This document shows positions 15,223 through 22,886 of a stretch of 46,915 bases of DNA, in pieces (position 1 is the stretch's first letter; every line of letters begins with the position of its first letter). The notes under the pieces are model-generated. The model saw only the letters and a program-made list of their open reading frames with translations. It made no database searches and was not told where the DNA came from. The translations under genes and the position numbers were made by a program. The DNA comes from Planctomycetota bacterium (GTDB lineage Bacteria; Planctomycetota; Planctomycetia; Gemmatales; Gemmataceae), in contig VGXS01000032.1 in NCBI GenBank assembly GCA_016873225.1, positions 1-46,915 on the forward strand, in the 5' to 3' direction.

Positions 15223-16965
15223 ATGGCTGTGCCCGATTCCAGCGCGCGCCCGCCGCGCCCCTGGCTCGCCGAGTTGGCGGCGGTGACGGCACTCTGGGCC
15301 CTGGTCTCGCTGCCTCACCTGGGCGGTGCCAGCCTCTGGGACATCGACGAGGGCAACAACACCGAGGCGTCCCGCGAGATGCGCGCCGCCGACAACTGGG
15401 TTGTCCCGACATTCAACTTCGATCTGCGGGTCGACAAGCCCGCCCTCATCAACTGGTTGCAGATTCTCGCAGGACTGGCCTTCGGCGAGGGGGAATTCGC
15501 CGCCCGCCTGCCATCGGCCTTGGCGGCGCTTGTCACGATGCTGGCCACCTGGATAATCGGACGAGCCTGGCTGGGAGGCGCGGGCGGCCTGCTGGCCGCG
15601 TGCGCGCTGGGCACCAGCCCGATGTTCATCGCCGCGGCGCGCTTCGCCAACCCCGACAGCATGCTCACGGCCCTGGTCACCGCCACCATCGCCAGCCACG
15701 CCCTGGGCGGCCGGCATGGAACTTGGATGCTTCCCGCGGCCGTTTTTTCCGGCATGGCCATGCTGGCCAAGGGGCCCATCGGGCTGGCGCTGCCCGGAGC
15801 CATCATCGTCGCGCACCTGGCTTGGGAAGGGCGGCTCAAGTCGCTGGCCAACCGCTGGGTGGGCGCCGCCATCGCCTTGTGGCTGGCCGTGGCGGCACCG
15901 TGGTATCTGTGGGTGGGCGCGGAAACCAAGTACGCCTGGCTCAGGGGCTTCTTCCTCGAGCACAATGTCGGCAGGTTCACCTCGACGATGGAGGGGCACG
16001 GCGGCGGCCCTTGGTACTACATACCGGTGCTTTTGGCCGGGATGTTCCCCTGGACCTTCTTCCTGGTGCCGGCCGCTGGCTTGGCGAGGCGTGGCGCGAC
16101 CTCGGCGAGGCCCGACCTCACGCGCCTGGTCGCCTGCTGGTTTGTCATTCCCGTGGCGGTGTTTTCCCTGAGTTCCACGAAGCTTCCCAACTATGTGCTG
16201 CCCTGCTACCCGGCGGCGGCCCTCCTGCTGGCCGGCGGATTGCTAACCTGGGCGCGGGGCGAGTCGCGCGTTGACGGCCGGTGGATGGCGACGGGGTTCG
16301 CGGGCATGGCGGTGGCGGGCATGGCCGTTGGCTTCGCGTTCCTCGTGGCGGGCGGCATGGCGGGTTCCCTTGGCAGGTTCAGGCCGTTTCCCGGAATCGA
16401 GCGATGGGCCTGGGTCGGCCTGGCGCCCGTCGCCGGTGCTCTCGTGGCCTTTTGGATCATGGGGCGATCGCGCAAGGGCGCCCTCGCGGCCATCGCGTTC
16501 GGAGCGGCCCTGTTTTCCGTTTCGCTGGGAGCCTGGAACGGCCGCACATTCAACCGGTACAAGGCGCCCGAGGCGCTGGCGCGGGCGCTGCCCGCCCACC
16601 ACCTCAGGCATGAGATGCGCCTGGCCGCCCACGACTGGTTCCAGCCGAGCCTGGTTTTCTACGCGCGCCGCAGGGTACAGCGCCTGGGCAAGGATTCAGA
16701 GGCCGTGCTGTTCCTTTCACAGCCTTTGCCCGCCTGCCTGGCGGTCTCTTCGGCGGCGTGGGAAAGGCTCAAGGGTTCCCTGCCGGAAACCCGCGAACTG
16801 GCGCGCCGCTACGACATGTACCGGCGCACCGAGGTGGTGCTGGTGGCGAACCGGGCGGCCGGCCGCCTGGATCAGCCGCCGGCGAACGCCGAGGCCGGCA
16901 CCTTGACGACCAGTTCCGCTCCCGAATCGCCGGCAGGCGTCTCGAAGTCCCTGGCGGCGCGGTAG
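15223..16965 (+). CDS. ArnT/GT39-family membrane glycosyltransferase
   Basis: A 580-aa polytopic membrane protein using polyprenyl-phosphate sugars as donors, as in the ArnT/PMT clan. The first periplasmic loop has the acidic catalytic-type motif (SLWDIDEGNNTEASREM) right after TM1, followed by RVDKPALINWLQ (the KPP-like motif) and ARFANPDSMLTAL. About 11-12 hydrophobic segments follow, and a soluble tail starts near residue 460. The start has GGGAG 8 nt upstream (about 15211). The 3' end overlaps the converging gene at 16872 by 94 nt, so the last 31 residues are read from sequence shared with the opposite strand. The acceptor is unknown. Confidence 0.9.
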   Translation: MAVPDSSARPPRPWLAELAAVTALWALVSLPHLGGASLWDIDEGNNTEASREMRAADNWVVPTFNFDLRVDKPALINWLQILAGLAFGEGEFAARLPSALAALVTMLATWIIGRAWLGGAGGLLAACALGTSPMFIAAARFANPDSMLTALVTATIASHALGGRHGTWMLPAAVFSGMAMLAKGPIGLALPGAIIVAHLAWEGRLKSLANRWVGAAIALWLAVAAPWYLWVGAETKYAWLRGFFLEHNVGRFTSTMEGHGGGPWYYIPVLLAGMFPWTFFLVPAAGLARRGATSARPDLTRLVACWFVIPVAVFSLSSTKLPNYVLPCYPAAALLLAGGLLTWARGESRVDGRWMATGFAGMAVAGMAVGFAFLVAGGMAGSLGRFRPFPGIERWAWVGLAPVAGALVAFWIMGRSRKGALAAIAFGAALFSVSLGAWNGRTFNRYKAPEALARALPAHHLRHEMRLAAHDWFQPSLVFYARRRVQRLGKDSEAVLFLSQPLPACLAVSSAAWERLKGSLPETRELARRYDMYRRTEVVLVANRAAGRLDQPPANAEAGTLTTSSAPESPAGVSKSLAAR

Positions 16966-17678
16966 TCGGCCCGGGCCGGTTCCATCGTCTCCGGGTCGCG
17001 GTCGAACCGCTCGATGCGCCAATCGGGCACGCGCGCCACCGCCACCACCCGGCCCTGGGGAACACCCTGGAAGCGGAACCTCCCCTTCTCGTCGGTCCAG
17101 GTCACGAAGGCGTCCTCGGTCACCAGCAGGTGGGCGCGAGCCCAATACTGGCCCGCCGCGCTCGACAATTCCACCCAGCCGGCCTTGGGGCACTTCCGCG
17201 TGGAGGGCAGGTCGCGCGTTGGCAAAGGCACCGCCCATGAGGAGGCGCCGCGGGCGCGGATCACCTGAAGCCTTTCCTGTCGGGAAACAAACTCCACCGC
17301 CTCGCCCGGCCGCGCCGCGCCCACGGGCACGGCCCGCCCGGCTTGCAGCAACACGATCTGCCCGTCGCGGGCCTCCACCCGAATCGGGCCCAGGGGCGCG
17401 GTCCCGCCATCCCCCGCCCCCGCGAGCCTCACGAGCACGCCGCCCATCCCCAACCCCTCGGGGTTGATGCGCGGGGCCATGGGGTTGGCCCAGTCGCGGA
17501 GCGTCCGGTCGCGGTTTTCCACGAGCGGGCTTGGCATCGCCCTGAACGGGGGCACGCGGGGAAGGTCGCCATCCCATACAACCCTGCCGGAAATCGTCCG
17601 ACCGGCGCCCGTCGCGGACGAACCGGCGGCCAGCATCGTTGCGGCCAGCAGGCGACGGCGGGTAAGCTGTTTCATCAT
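16872..17678 (-). CDS. Tat-exported protein with regulatory-like beta domain
   Basis: A 268-aa predicted exported protein. The N terminus MMKQLTRRRLLAATMLAAG has a twin-arginine motif (TRRRLLAA) and a hydrophobic core, so Tat export is likely. The mature part starts with ISGRVVWDGDLPRVPPF and ends with a prealbumin-like segment (TDEKGRFRFQGVPQGRVVAVARVPDW), the pattern of planctomycete proteins labelled carboxypeptidase-regulatory-like or methylamine-utilisation-like. No enzyme motif is seen. A second ATG three nt downstream is an equally plausible start. It overlaps the glycosyltransferase gene tail to tail by 94 nt and diverges from the cupin gene. Confidence 0.8.
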   Translation of the reverse strand: MMKQLTRRRLLAATMLAAGSSATGAGRTISGRVVWDGDLPRVPPFRAMPSPLVENRDRTLRDWANPMAPRINPEGLGMGGVLVRLAGAGDGGTAPLGPIRVEARDGQIVLLQAGRAVPVGAARPGEAVEFVSRQERLQVIRARGASSWAVPLPTRDLPSTRKCPKAGWVELSSAAGQYWARAHLLVTEDAFVTWTDEKGRFRFQGVPQGRVVAVARVPDWRIERFDRDPETMEPARADYRAARDFETPAGDSGAELVVKVPASAFAGG

Positions 17679-17702
17679 CCTGCCCCCGGGGAGAACAAAA
17701 CC

Positions 17703-18062
17703 ATGACGACGACCGCGCCGGCCAGGTGGCTGGTGAAGCACCTCGATGAGGCGCCCACGGTGCCGTGCCCGTGCGGCACATCCACGCGGCCGATCACCGC
17801 TGAAGACGGCCTCGGCCTCAACCTGCATGTCACCAGCATCACCGACTCCCGCCGCCACTACCACAAGATCTGCAACGAGGTTTACACCATCCTCGAGGGC
17901 ACCGGCCAGATCGAACTCGACGGGACCTGGGTTCCGGTGCGTCCGGGAAGCGTGATCGCCATCCCCGCGATGGTGCGTCACCGCCTGCGCAGCGAGGCCG
18001 GCGTCAAGGTGATTCTCGTGGGGTCCCCGCCCTACCGCGAGGACGACGAATACTTCGACTGA
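17703..18062 (+). CDS. Cupin-domain protein
   Basis: A 119-aa single-domain cupin. Motif 1 is SRRHYHKICNEVYTILEGTG (the HxH...E...G metal site) and motif 2 is VRPGSVIAIPAMVRHRL (P-G...H). A CPCG sequence near residue 20 adds two cysteines. Small cupins of this type may be isomerases, dioxygenases or simple binding proteins, and the substrate cannot be told here. It is 12 nt upstream of the phosphatase-like gene and could be its operon partner. Confidence 0.9.
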   Translation: MTTTAPARWLVKHLDEAPTVPCPCGTSTRPITAEDGLGLNLHVTSITDSRRHYHKICNEVYTILEGTGQIELDGTWVPVRPGSVIAIPAMVRHRLRSEAGVKVILVGSPPYREDDEYFD

Positions 18063-18074
18063 GGTGCCCGACCT

Positions 18075-18920
18075 ATGGCCGATGCCCGCAAGGTGCTCAC
18101 CCTGGTTCGCCACGCCGCCACCCTGCTGCGCGCCACGCCGGGACGCCAAGGCCGCCTGGTGCGACTGCCTGAAACCGCCACGGAACTGATGATCGCCGGC
18201 GACATGCACGGCCATGTCGAGAATTTCCGCGAGGTTTATCGCCGCGCCGACCTCGGCAACAACCCCTCCCGGCACCTGCTGCTTCAGGAGGTGGTGCATG
18301 GTTCGCGCCAATATCCCGGCGGGGGGGACCGCAGCCACCAGTTGCTCGACCTCGCCGCCGCCATGGCGTGCCAGTACCCCGGCCGCGTCCACTTCCTGCC
18401 CGGCAACCACGAATACGCCCAAAGGCACGGCCGGAGGGTGGAACGCGACGGCCTCGACTGCAACGAACTGTTCACAAGGGGAGTCAACGAGGCGTTTGGC
18501 GCCGACGCGCCCCAGGTGCTGGCCGCCTACGACGTCCTCATCGATGCCGCCCCCCTGGCCCTGGTCACGCCCAACCGCCTGTTCGCCAGCCACACGATCA
18601 TCCCTCCCGGCAAGCTCGGTTCGTTCTCGCTCTCCCACCTGCTGGGCGAACCCGACGCCGAGGCGATCCGGGTGGGTGGATGGGCGTATTGCCTCATGTG
18701 GAGCCGCGATGTCTCGGAAGTCGCCGCCGCCGAATTCGCCTCCCGCGTCGAGGCCGACTGGCTGGTCACAGGCCACATCGTCTGCGAGGCGGGCCACGCC
18801 TGGGCCAATTCCCGCCAGCTCATCCTCGACACCCATGCCAACCCCGCCGCCTGCCTGCTCGTTCCGCTCGACCGCCCCCTCTCGCGCGATGGGATCCAAG
18901 CGGGAATCCAGACATGGTAG
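18075..18920 (+). CDS. PPP-like metallophosphoesterase
   Basis: A 281-aa calcineurin-like phosphoesterase. The metal-binding motifs are GDMHGHVENF (GDxHG, around residue 42), a GGGDRSHQL segment (replacing GDxxDRG), FLPGNHEYAQ (GNHE) and, further on, TGHIVCEAGHAW (GHxxxxxGH). Together these make it a member of the PPP/ApaH-like group, but the substrate is unknown. The frame ends at a TAG that overlaps the next gene by 7 nt, so the two are probably co-translated with the cupin gene upstream. Confidence 0.88.
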   Translation: MADARKVLTLVRHAATLLRATPGRQGRLVRLPETATELMIAGDMHGHVENFREVYRRADLGNNPSRHLLLQEVVHGSRQYPGGGDRSHQLLDLAAAMACQYPGRVHFLPGNHEYAQRHGRRVERDGLDCNELFTRGVNEAFGADAPQVLAAYDVLIDAAPLALVTPNRLFASHTIIPPGKLGSFSLSHLLGEPDAEAIRVGGWAYCLMWSRDVSEVAAAEFASRVEADWLVTGHIVCEAGHAWANSRQLILDTHANPAACLLVPLDRPLSRDGIQAGIQTW

Positions 18921-19606
18921 ATAGCAAGGCCTTGGTGTTCCGGTCTCCCAGGCGGGGCCCCGACCGGATCGACTCGATCGAACTGGCCGGCAGGCGATTC
19001 TCCATCACCCGCCCCGGCGACCCGAACCTGCTTTTGGACGACCCGTATGTCGCGAACGCCTTCAGCCGCGACGAGTTCATGCCCTACTGGGCCGACCTCT
19101 GGCCGGCCTCGCGGATGCTGGCCGAGGAACTCCTCCTCCATCCCCGCCCCGGGGGAACCCGGACGCTGGAACTCGGCTGCGGACTGGGCCTGGCGGGGAT
19201 CGCGGGCGCCTGCGCGGGCCTCGATGTCACGCTGACCGACTACGACGAGACCGCGCTTGAATACGCCGCCGCCAACGCCCGCGCCAACGGCCCGCCCGGC
19301 TCCCGGTGGCGTTGCCTGCCGCTCGACTGGAGGCATCCGCCGGCGCTCGAGCCGTTTCCGCTCATCATCGCCGCCGATGTGGTCTACGAGGAACGCCTGG
19401 TGGCGCCGCTTTTGGGCGTCATCGGGGCGCTGCTGGATCCGGCGGGAACCTGCATCATCAGCGATCCCAACCGCGCCGGAGGCGAGCGGCTCGCGAAGGC
19501 GCTCGCGGGTTCGGGGTTCGCGCACGCGAGGCGCCCCGTCTCCACGGCGGGCGACGACGGGGCCGCGGTTTCCGGCACCCTGCACCTGATAACAAAAATA
19601 GCCTGA
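18914..19606 (+). CDS. Class I SAM methyltransferase (METTL21/Methyltransf_16-like)
   Basis: A 230-aa Rossmann methyltransferase. The SAM loop is LELGCGLGLAGIAGA (motif I, residues ~78-92), the acidic motif II is VTLTDYDETALEYAAANA, and motif IV is IIAADVVYEERLVAPL with the DVxY typical of the METTL21 / methyltransferase 16 group that methylates lysines in proteins. An upstream segment YWADLWPASRMLAEELL also fits this group. Its ATG lies inside the end of the phosphoesterase gene (7-nt overlap). The gene converges with plsC with a 10-nt gap. The substrate protein is unknown. Confidence 0.88.
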   Translation: MVDSKALVFRSPRRGPDRIDSIELAGRRFSITRPGDPNLLLDDPYVANAFSRDEFMPYWADLWPASRMLAEELLLHPRPGGTRTLELGCGLGLAGIAGACAGLDVTLTDYDETALEYAAANARANGPPGSRWRCLPLDWRHPPALEPFPLIIAADVVYEERLVAPLLGVIGALLDPAGTCIISDPNRAGGERLAKALAGSGFAHARRPVSTAGDDGAAVSGTLHLITKIA

Positions 19607-19616
19607 AGCCGGGCCC

Positions 19617-20306
19617 TCAGACCGCGCTCCGGCTCCGGTTCACCGCGCGCGCCCTCTCGAGCTCGGCCCGCACCATCCCGGTCATCCGTTCCACCGCATC
19701 CTGCCGGGGCATGGCCGCCAGCACCGAGCCCGGCAGCGGCCGCCCCACCGACACGCACAAGGCGCCTTTCCGCGGCGGCAGGAACATCGGCGAGAATGTC
19801 GGCAGCTTGCGGCCCATCGACAGCGCCTCATGGGCGCCCGAAACTCCCACCGGCAGCACCATCGCCTCGGGGCACTTCTTCAATATCAGGTGCACGCCCG
19901 GCATGAACGGTCCCATCTCGCCCGAGGGACTGCGCGTGCCCTCGGGAAACACCAGGAGCGGCTCGCCAAGCCTCAGCACCTCCACCGACGCCTTGAGCCC
20001 GCCGACGCCGTTGTTCTCCTGGTCGACGGGAATGGCGTTCACGCTGCGGATCAGCCTCCGGAACATCGCGTTGCGGAACAGCGTGCGGCGGGCAAGGTAA
20101 AAGATGTGACGGGGAAGCGCGCCGCCGATCACGGGCGGGTCGAGAAAGCTCGCGTGGTTCGCCAGGATCAGCACCGGGCCCGTCGCCGGCATCCGCCAGC
20201 CTGTCAGCACCCGGTAGGAGTGGAAGACGCTGAAATACAGGTTCACCGAAAGATGGCAGAAATCGTACCAGCGCCGCGCCGGTTGCGGCGGCGAATCGTC
20301 GATCAT
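19617..20306 (-). CDS. plsC: 1-acyl-sn-glycerol-3-phosphate acyltransferase
   Basis: A 229-aa PlsC-type acyltransferase making phosphatidic acid at the membrane. It has the catalytic ILANHASFLDPPVIG (NHx4D), ARRTLFRNAMFRRLIR, and the glycerophosphate-binding FPEGTRSPSGEMGPFMPG motif. One N-terminal hydrophobic segment may anchor it. Its ATG overlaps the cmk stop by 4 nt (20303-20306), so the pair is co-translated, as in many bacteria where cmk and plsC are adjacent. Confidence 0.94.
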   Translation of the reverse strand: MIDDSPPQPARRWYDFCHLSVNLYFSVFHSYRVLTGWRMPATGPVLILANHASFLDPPVIGGALPRHIFYLARRTLFRNAMFRRLIRSVNAIPVDQENNGVGGLKASVEVLRLGEPLLVFPEGTRSPSGEMGPFMPGVHLILKKCPEAMVLPVGVSGAHEALSMGRKLPTFSPMFLPPRKGALCVSVGRPLPGSVLAAMPRQDAVERMTGMVRAELERARAVNRSRSAV

Positions 20307-20992
20307 CGGCCGGCTTCCCGAAGCGACGACAGGATCAGCCCGGCCAGGTGGTCAGACACCTGCTCCAGCGTCATGGATGTCGTGTCCACCACGCGGGCGT
20401 CGGGCGCGGGCACCATCGGCCCGTCCTTGCGGGTGGCGTCGCGCTCGTCGCGTTCCGCGATCTGCCGCTCAAGGTCGTCGAGCGCAAGGGGCGCCTTCCC
20501 CTGCCGGACCATGTCATCGAGGCGGCGGCGGGCCCTCTCGCGCGGATGGGCCGTCAGGAAAAACTTACATACCGCGCGCGGGAACACCACGGTGCCCTGG
20601 TCCCGGCCCTCGCAGATGATGTCGCGGCCGACCGCCGCGCGCCTCTGCGCCTGGACGAGAAACGCGCGCACGGCGGGTACCGCCGCCACAATGCTGCTGC
20701 CCCTGGTGACATCGGGATCGCGTAGGAGTCCCGTCACATCCTCGCCGCCCAGCGTGACCACGCCCCCGGCGATCTCAAGCGAAAGCGTTTCGAGGTGCGC
20801 GGCAAGCCCGGCGGGATCCTCAAGGAGGTTGTGCCGGCCCGCCGAAAGAGCCACGGCCCGGTACATGGCGCCCGTGTCGAGGTAGTCGAACCCCAACCTC
20901 ACGGCCAAGGTCTTGGCGACGGTGCTCTTTCCTGAGCCCGCCGGGCCGTCGATCGTGACCACCGACTCCCGCCGTGCGCTGGCCTCTGCCAT
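20303..20992 (-). CDS. cmk: Cytidylate kinase
   Basis: A 229-aa CMP/dCMP kinase. P-loop GPAGSGKST near residue 16 is followed by LGFDYLDTGAMYRAVAL (NMP-binding) and ICEGRDQGTVVFPRAVCKFFLTAHPRERARRR, the RD.G..V.P.A..K.FL.A signature with LID arginines. It belongs to pyrimidine salvage and recycling. The usual bacterial neighbour plsC follows. The upstream gene's stop shares one nucleotide with this start (20992). Confidence 0.96.
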   Translation of the reverse strand: MAEASARRESVVTIDGPAGSGKSTVAKTLAVRLGFDYLDTGAMYRAVALSAGRHNLLEDPAGLAAHLETLSLEIAGGVVTLGGEDVTGLLRDPDVTRGSSIVAAVPAVRAFLVQAQRRAAVGRDIICEGRDQGTVVFPRAVCKFFLTAHPRERARRRLDDMVRQGKAPLALDDLERQIAERDERDATRKDGPMVPAPDARVVDTTSMTLEQVSDHLAGLILSSLREAGR

Positions 20993-21531
20993 CAGCGGGG
21001 ATACAGGGTGATGGTGAATGTCTCGGAAGGCGAAAGAGACCGGGAGACGGCGGGTTGGAGCAAGCCGAAACCCTCGACCTTGGCCTCGTACCGGAATTCC
21101 CCGGTGGGCATGCCGGGAATGAGAACCATCTGGGAGGGGAACACGGTGTAGTCCATGCCGTTGATCGTGACGGTCCCGAGGTAGGCCGTGGTGTTGACAA
21201 GCCGGAGCGTGCCCGAAGGCATCGGGGTGATCGGCTTGGCCGCCGTGACGGGCGGTTGATAGTACGAGCGGCGGGTATCGTCGGACTTGATGAGGGTCTC
21301 CATCCTCACATTGGCGTCCTTGAGGTTCTGGATCTCGCTTTCCAGCTTCTTGATCCTCAGTTCCCAGTCGGCCGACTTGATCGAATCGGCCAGCCTCTTG
21401 ACCTGTTCAGCCAGGGTGTCGAGCTTGGCGGCCTCGGTGGAAGGCTGCTTGACATCGCTTGACTGCGAGGGCGCCAGCGTCGCGCAAGCCATCAGGACAG
21501 GCACGGAAAACATCAGGGGTGCAAATTTCAT
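20992..21531 (-). CDS. Exported coiled-coil protein of unknown function
   Basis: A 179-aa protein starting at the ATG 21531, which gives a hydrophobic signal (MKFAPLMFSVPVLMACATLA; the C at 15 could be lipidated but the lipobox is poor). The open frame extends 19 codons upstream with no support. Residues ~35-85 form a coiled coil (KLDTLAEQVKRLADSIKS, ELRIKKLESEIQNLKDANVR). The C-terminal half is beta-rich (LRLVNTTAYLGTVTINGMDY, VFPSQMVLIPGMPTGEF) and resembles small planctomycete secreted proteins. The function is unknown. It is coupled to cmk by a 1-nt overlap. Confidence 0.8.
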   Translation of the reverse strand: MKFAPLMFSVPVLMACATLAPSQSSDVKQPSTEAAKLDTLAEQVKRLADSIKSADWELRIKKLESEIQNLKDANVRMETLIKSDDTRRSYYQPPVTAAKPITPMPSGTLRLVNTTAYLGTVTINGMDYTVFPSQMVLIPGMPTGEFRYEAKVEGFGLLQPAVSRSLSPSETFTITLYPR

Positions 21532-21647
21532 GGTGTCGCTCCAGCGTGTTGTATCCTCCACGCTAGAGCCGATATCCCGGTCGCGCAAGTCGTCAGGATC
21601 GCGCCGGAAGACCTGATATTGCCGATTTTAACGATTTTGACGAGATT

Positions 21648-22163
21648 TCAGGCCGCCATGCGCTCGTCGCGCTCCTCGGCTTCCAGGGTGTACTGAAGAA
21701 AGTAGGCGTCCTCGCCGCTGTCCTCGAAGTAGGACCGCAGCACCCGCGTGGCCACGAAGCCCTGCTTGCGGAAGAAAAGCTGCGCCTTGAGGTTGCTCTC
21801 GCGGATCTCCAGGGTCACCTTGGTGCGGCGGTGGCACGACAGCTTGGCCAGCAGCTTGGCCACCATCTGTTTGCCGATCCCCTGCCGGTGGTAGTCGGGA
21901 TGCACGGCGAAGTCGATGATGTGCAGGCGGTTCTTGTGCAGTTCGTAGATCATGAACCCGGCGATGGTGTCGCCCAGTTCCGCCACCATGCCGATGCAGT
22001 TTCGCTGCTTGAGGCATCGGAGGAAGTCCTCCTCCGTCCATGGATGATCGAAGCAGGCCTTCTCGATGCGCATGACTTCCGTCATGTCGCGCCGGATCAT
22101 CCAACGGACATGCGCCCGCGTGGCTTCCGTGCCCGCCGCGATGGCCAAACGATGACCTTCCAT
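21648..22163 (-). CDS. rimI: Ribosomal protein S18-alanine N-acetyltransferase-like GNAT
   Basis: A 171-aa GNAT acetyltransferase close to RimI. Features are the DMTEVMRIEKACFDHPWTEEDF segment, the acceptor-site IIDFAVHPDYHRQGIGKQMV (acetyl-CoA loop RQGIGK) and LEIRESNLKAQLFFRKQGF. I start it at 22163, where GGGGAG lies 7 nt upstream; an in-frame ATG at 22292 would add a low-complexity basic leader. The 197 nt upstream (22164-22360) show no other gene. RimI versus a generic GNAT cannot be fully separated from sequence. Confidence 0.88.
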   Translation of the reverse strand: MEGHRLAIAAGTEATRAHVRWMIRRDMTEVMRIEKACFDHPWTEEDFLRCLKQRNCIGMVAELGDTIAGFMIYELHKNRLHIIDFAVHPDYHRQGIGKQMVAKLLAKLSCHRRTKVTLEIRESNLKAQLFFRKQGFVATRVLRSYFEDSGEDAYFLQYTLEAEERDERMAA

Positions 22164-22360
22164 CCTCGCACTCCCCGGTCTGGCGCCCTTGCCGGATTGG
22201 CCCGGCCGGCGCGATTCCCCCTTGTCCCGGGGCGATGCCCCGGGGCCGCGTCTGATGGAACGGCGCTTGTCTCCCCCCCGGAAGAACGCCATTCACCCGC
22301 CGCGATCCAGTTAACTGGTTCCCACATGGCCATGGACACCCCTCGCGGGGCGCCCCGGCT

Positions 22361-22741
22361 CTAGTTCCCCTCCCGTTCGAGACTGTGCCTTCCCCTGATG
22401 AGTTCAACAGGATATTTCAGGGCGTTCTTGGCCATTTTGCGGGCGATGGCCCGGCAAAGGTCGATTCCCGCAGCGTTGCAGAACGCCAGCAGGGCCCCGG
22501 CCACATCCGCCACCTCGTCCTCCACCGCCTCGCGCTTGCGCGGCTGGCTCAGGATGTCGAGGCTTTCCTTGCCGCTCGTCCAAAGAAACGGTTCCAGGAG
22601 TTCCCCGCTTTCGGCCGCCACCGCCATGGCCAGGTTCTTGGGCCAGTGAAACTGGCGCCAGTCCCGCTCGTCGACGAACCGCTCCCACGCCGCCCGCAAT
22701 TGGGCCACCGTGGTCTCGGAATCGGACCAGTCTTCCGCCAT
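22361..22741 (-). CDS. MazG-like nucleotide pyrophosphohydrolase
   Basis: A 126-aa all-alpha NTP pyrophosphatase of the MazG-like/dCTPase group. It shows the Mg-binding pattern PKNLAMAVAAESGELLEPF (ExxE) and EAVEDEVADVAGALLAF (ExxD), with DWRQFHWPKNLA before it, as in human DCTPP1 and bacterial RS21-C6-like enzymes. The likely role is removal of damaged or excess (d)NTPs. The gene stands alone, between rimI and a diverging glycosyltransferase. Confidence 0.9.
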   Translation of the reverse strand: MAEDWSDSETTVAQLRAAWERFVDERDWRQFHWPKNLAMAVAAESGELLEPFLWTSGKESLDILSQPRKREAVEDEVADVAGALLAFCNAAGIDLCRAIARKMAKNALKYPVELIRGRHSLEREGN

Positions 22742-22886
22742 CAGGCAACAACCTCACGCGCCTCGATTCATCCGGGCGGGCTGATAGCCAGACCCTTTCA
22801 TGGTGTCAACCCAAGGCCTTCATAATTTGTCGAAGCCGGCCCGACCGGATATCACAACACCAGTGATTCGTGGGAGTCCGTGACGC

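Noticed and set aside
13416..16274. A 952-codon open frame across the HEAT gene and into the glycosyltransferase gene
   Set aside because: It crosses two well-supported genes in another frame and its translation is rich in Arg/His/Gly repeats, so it is a compositional artefact.
17679..18899. Minus-strand open frame continuous with the Tat-exported protein
   Set aside because: It runs antisense to the cupin and phosphoesterase genes; the real N terminus is the Tat signal at 17678.
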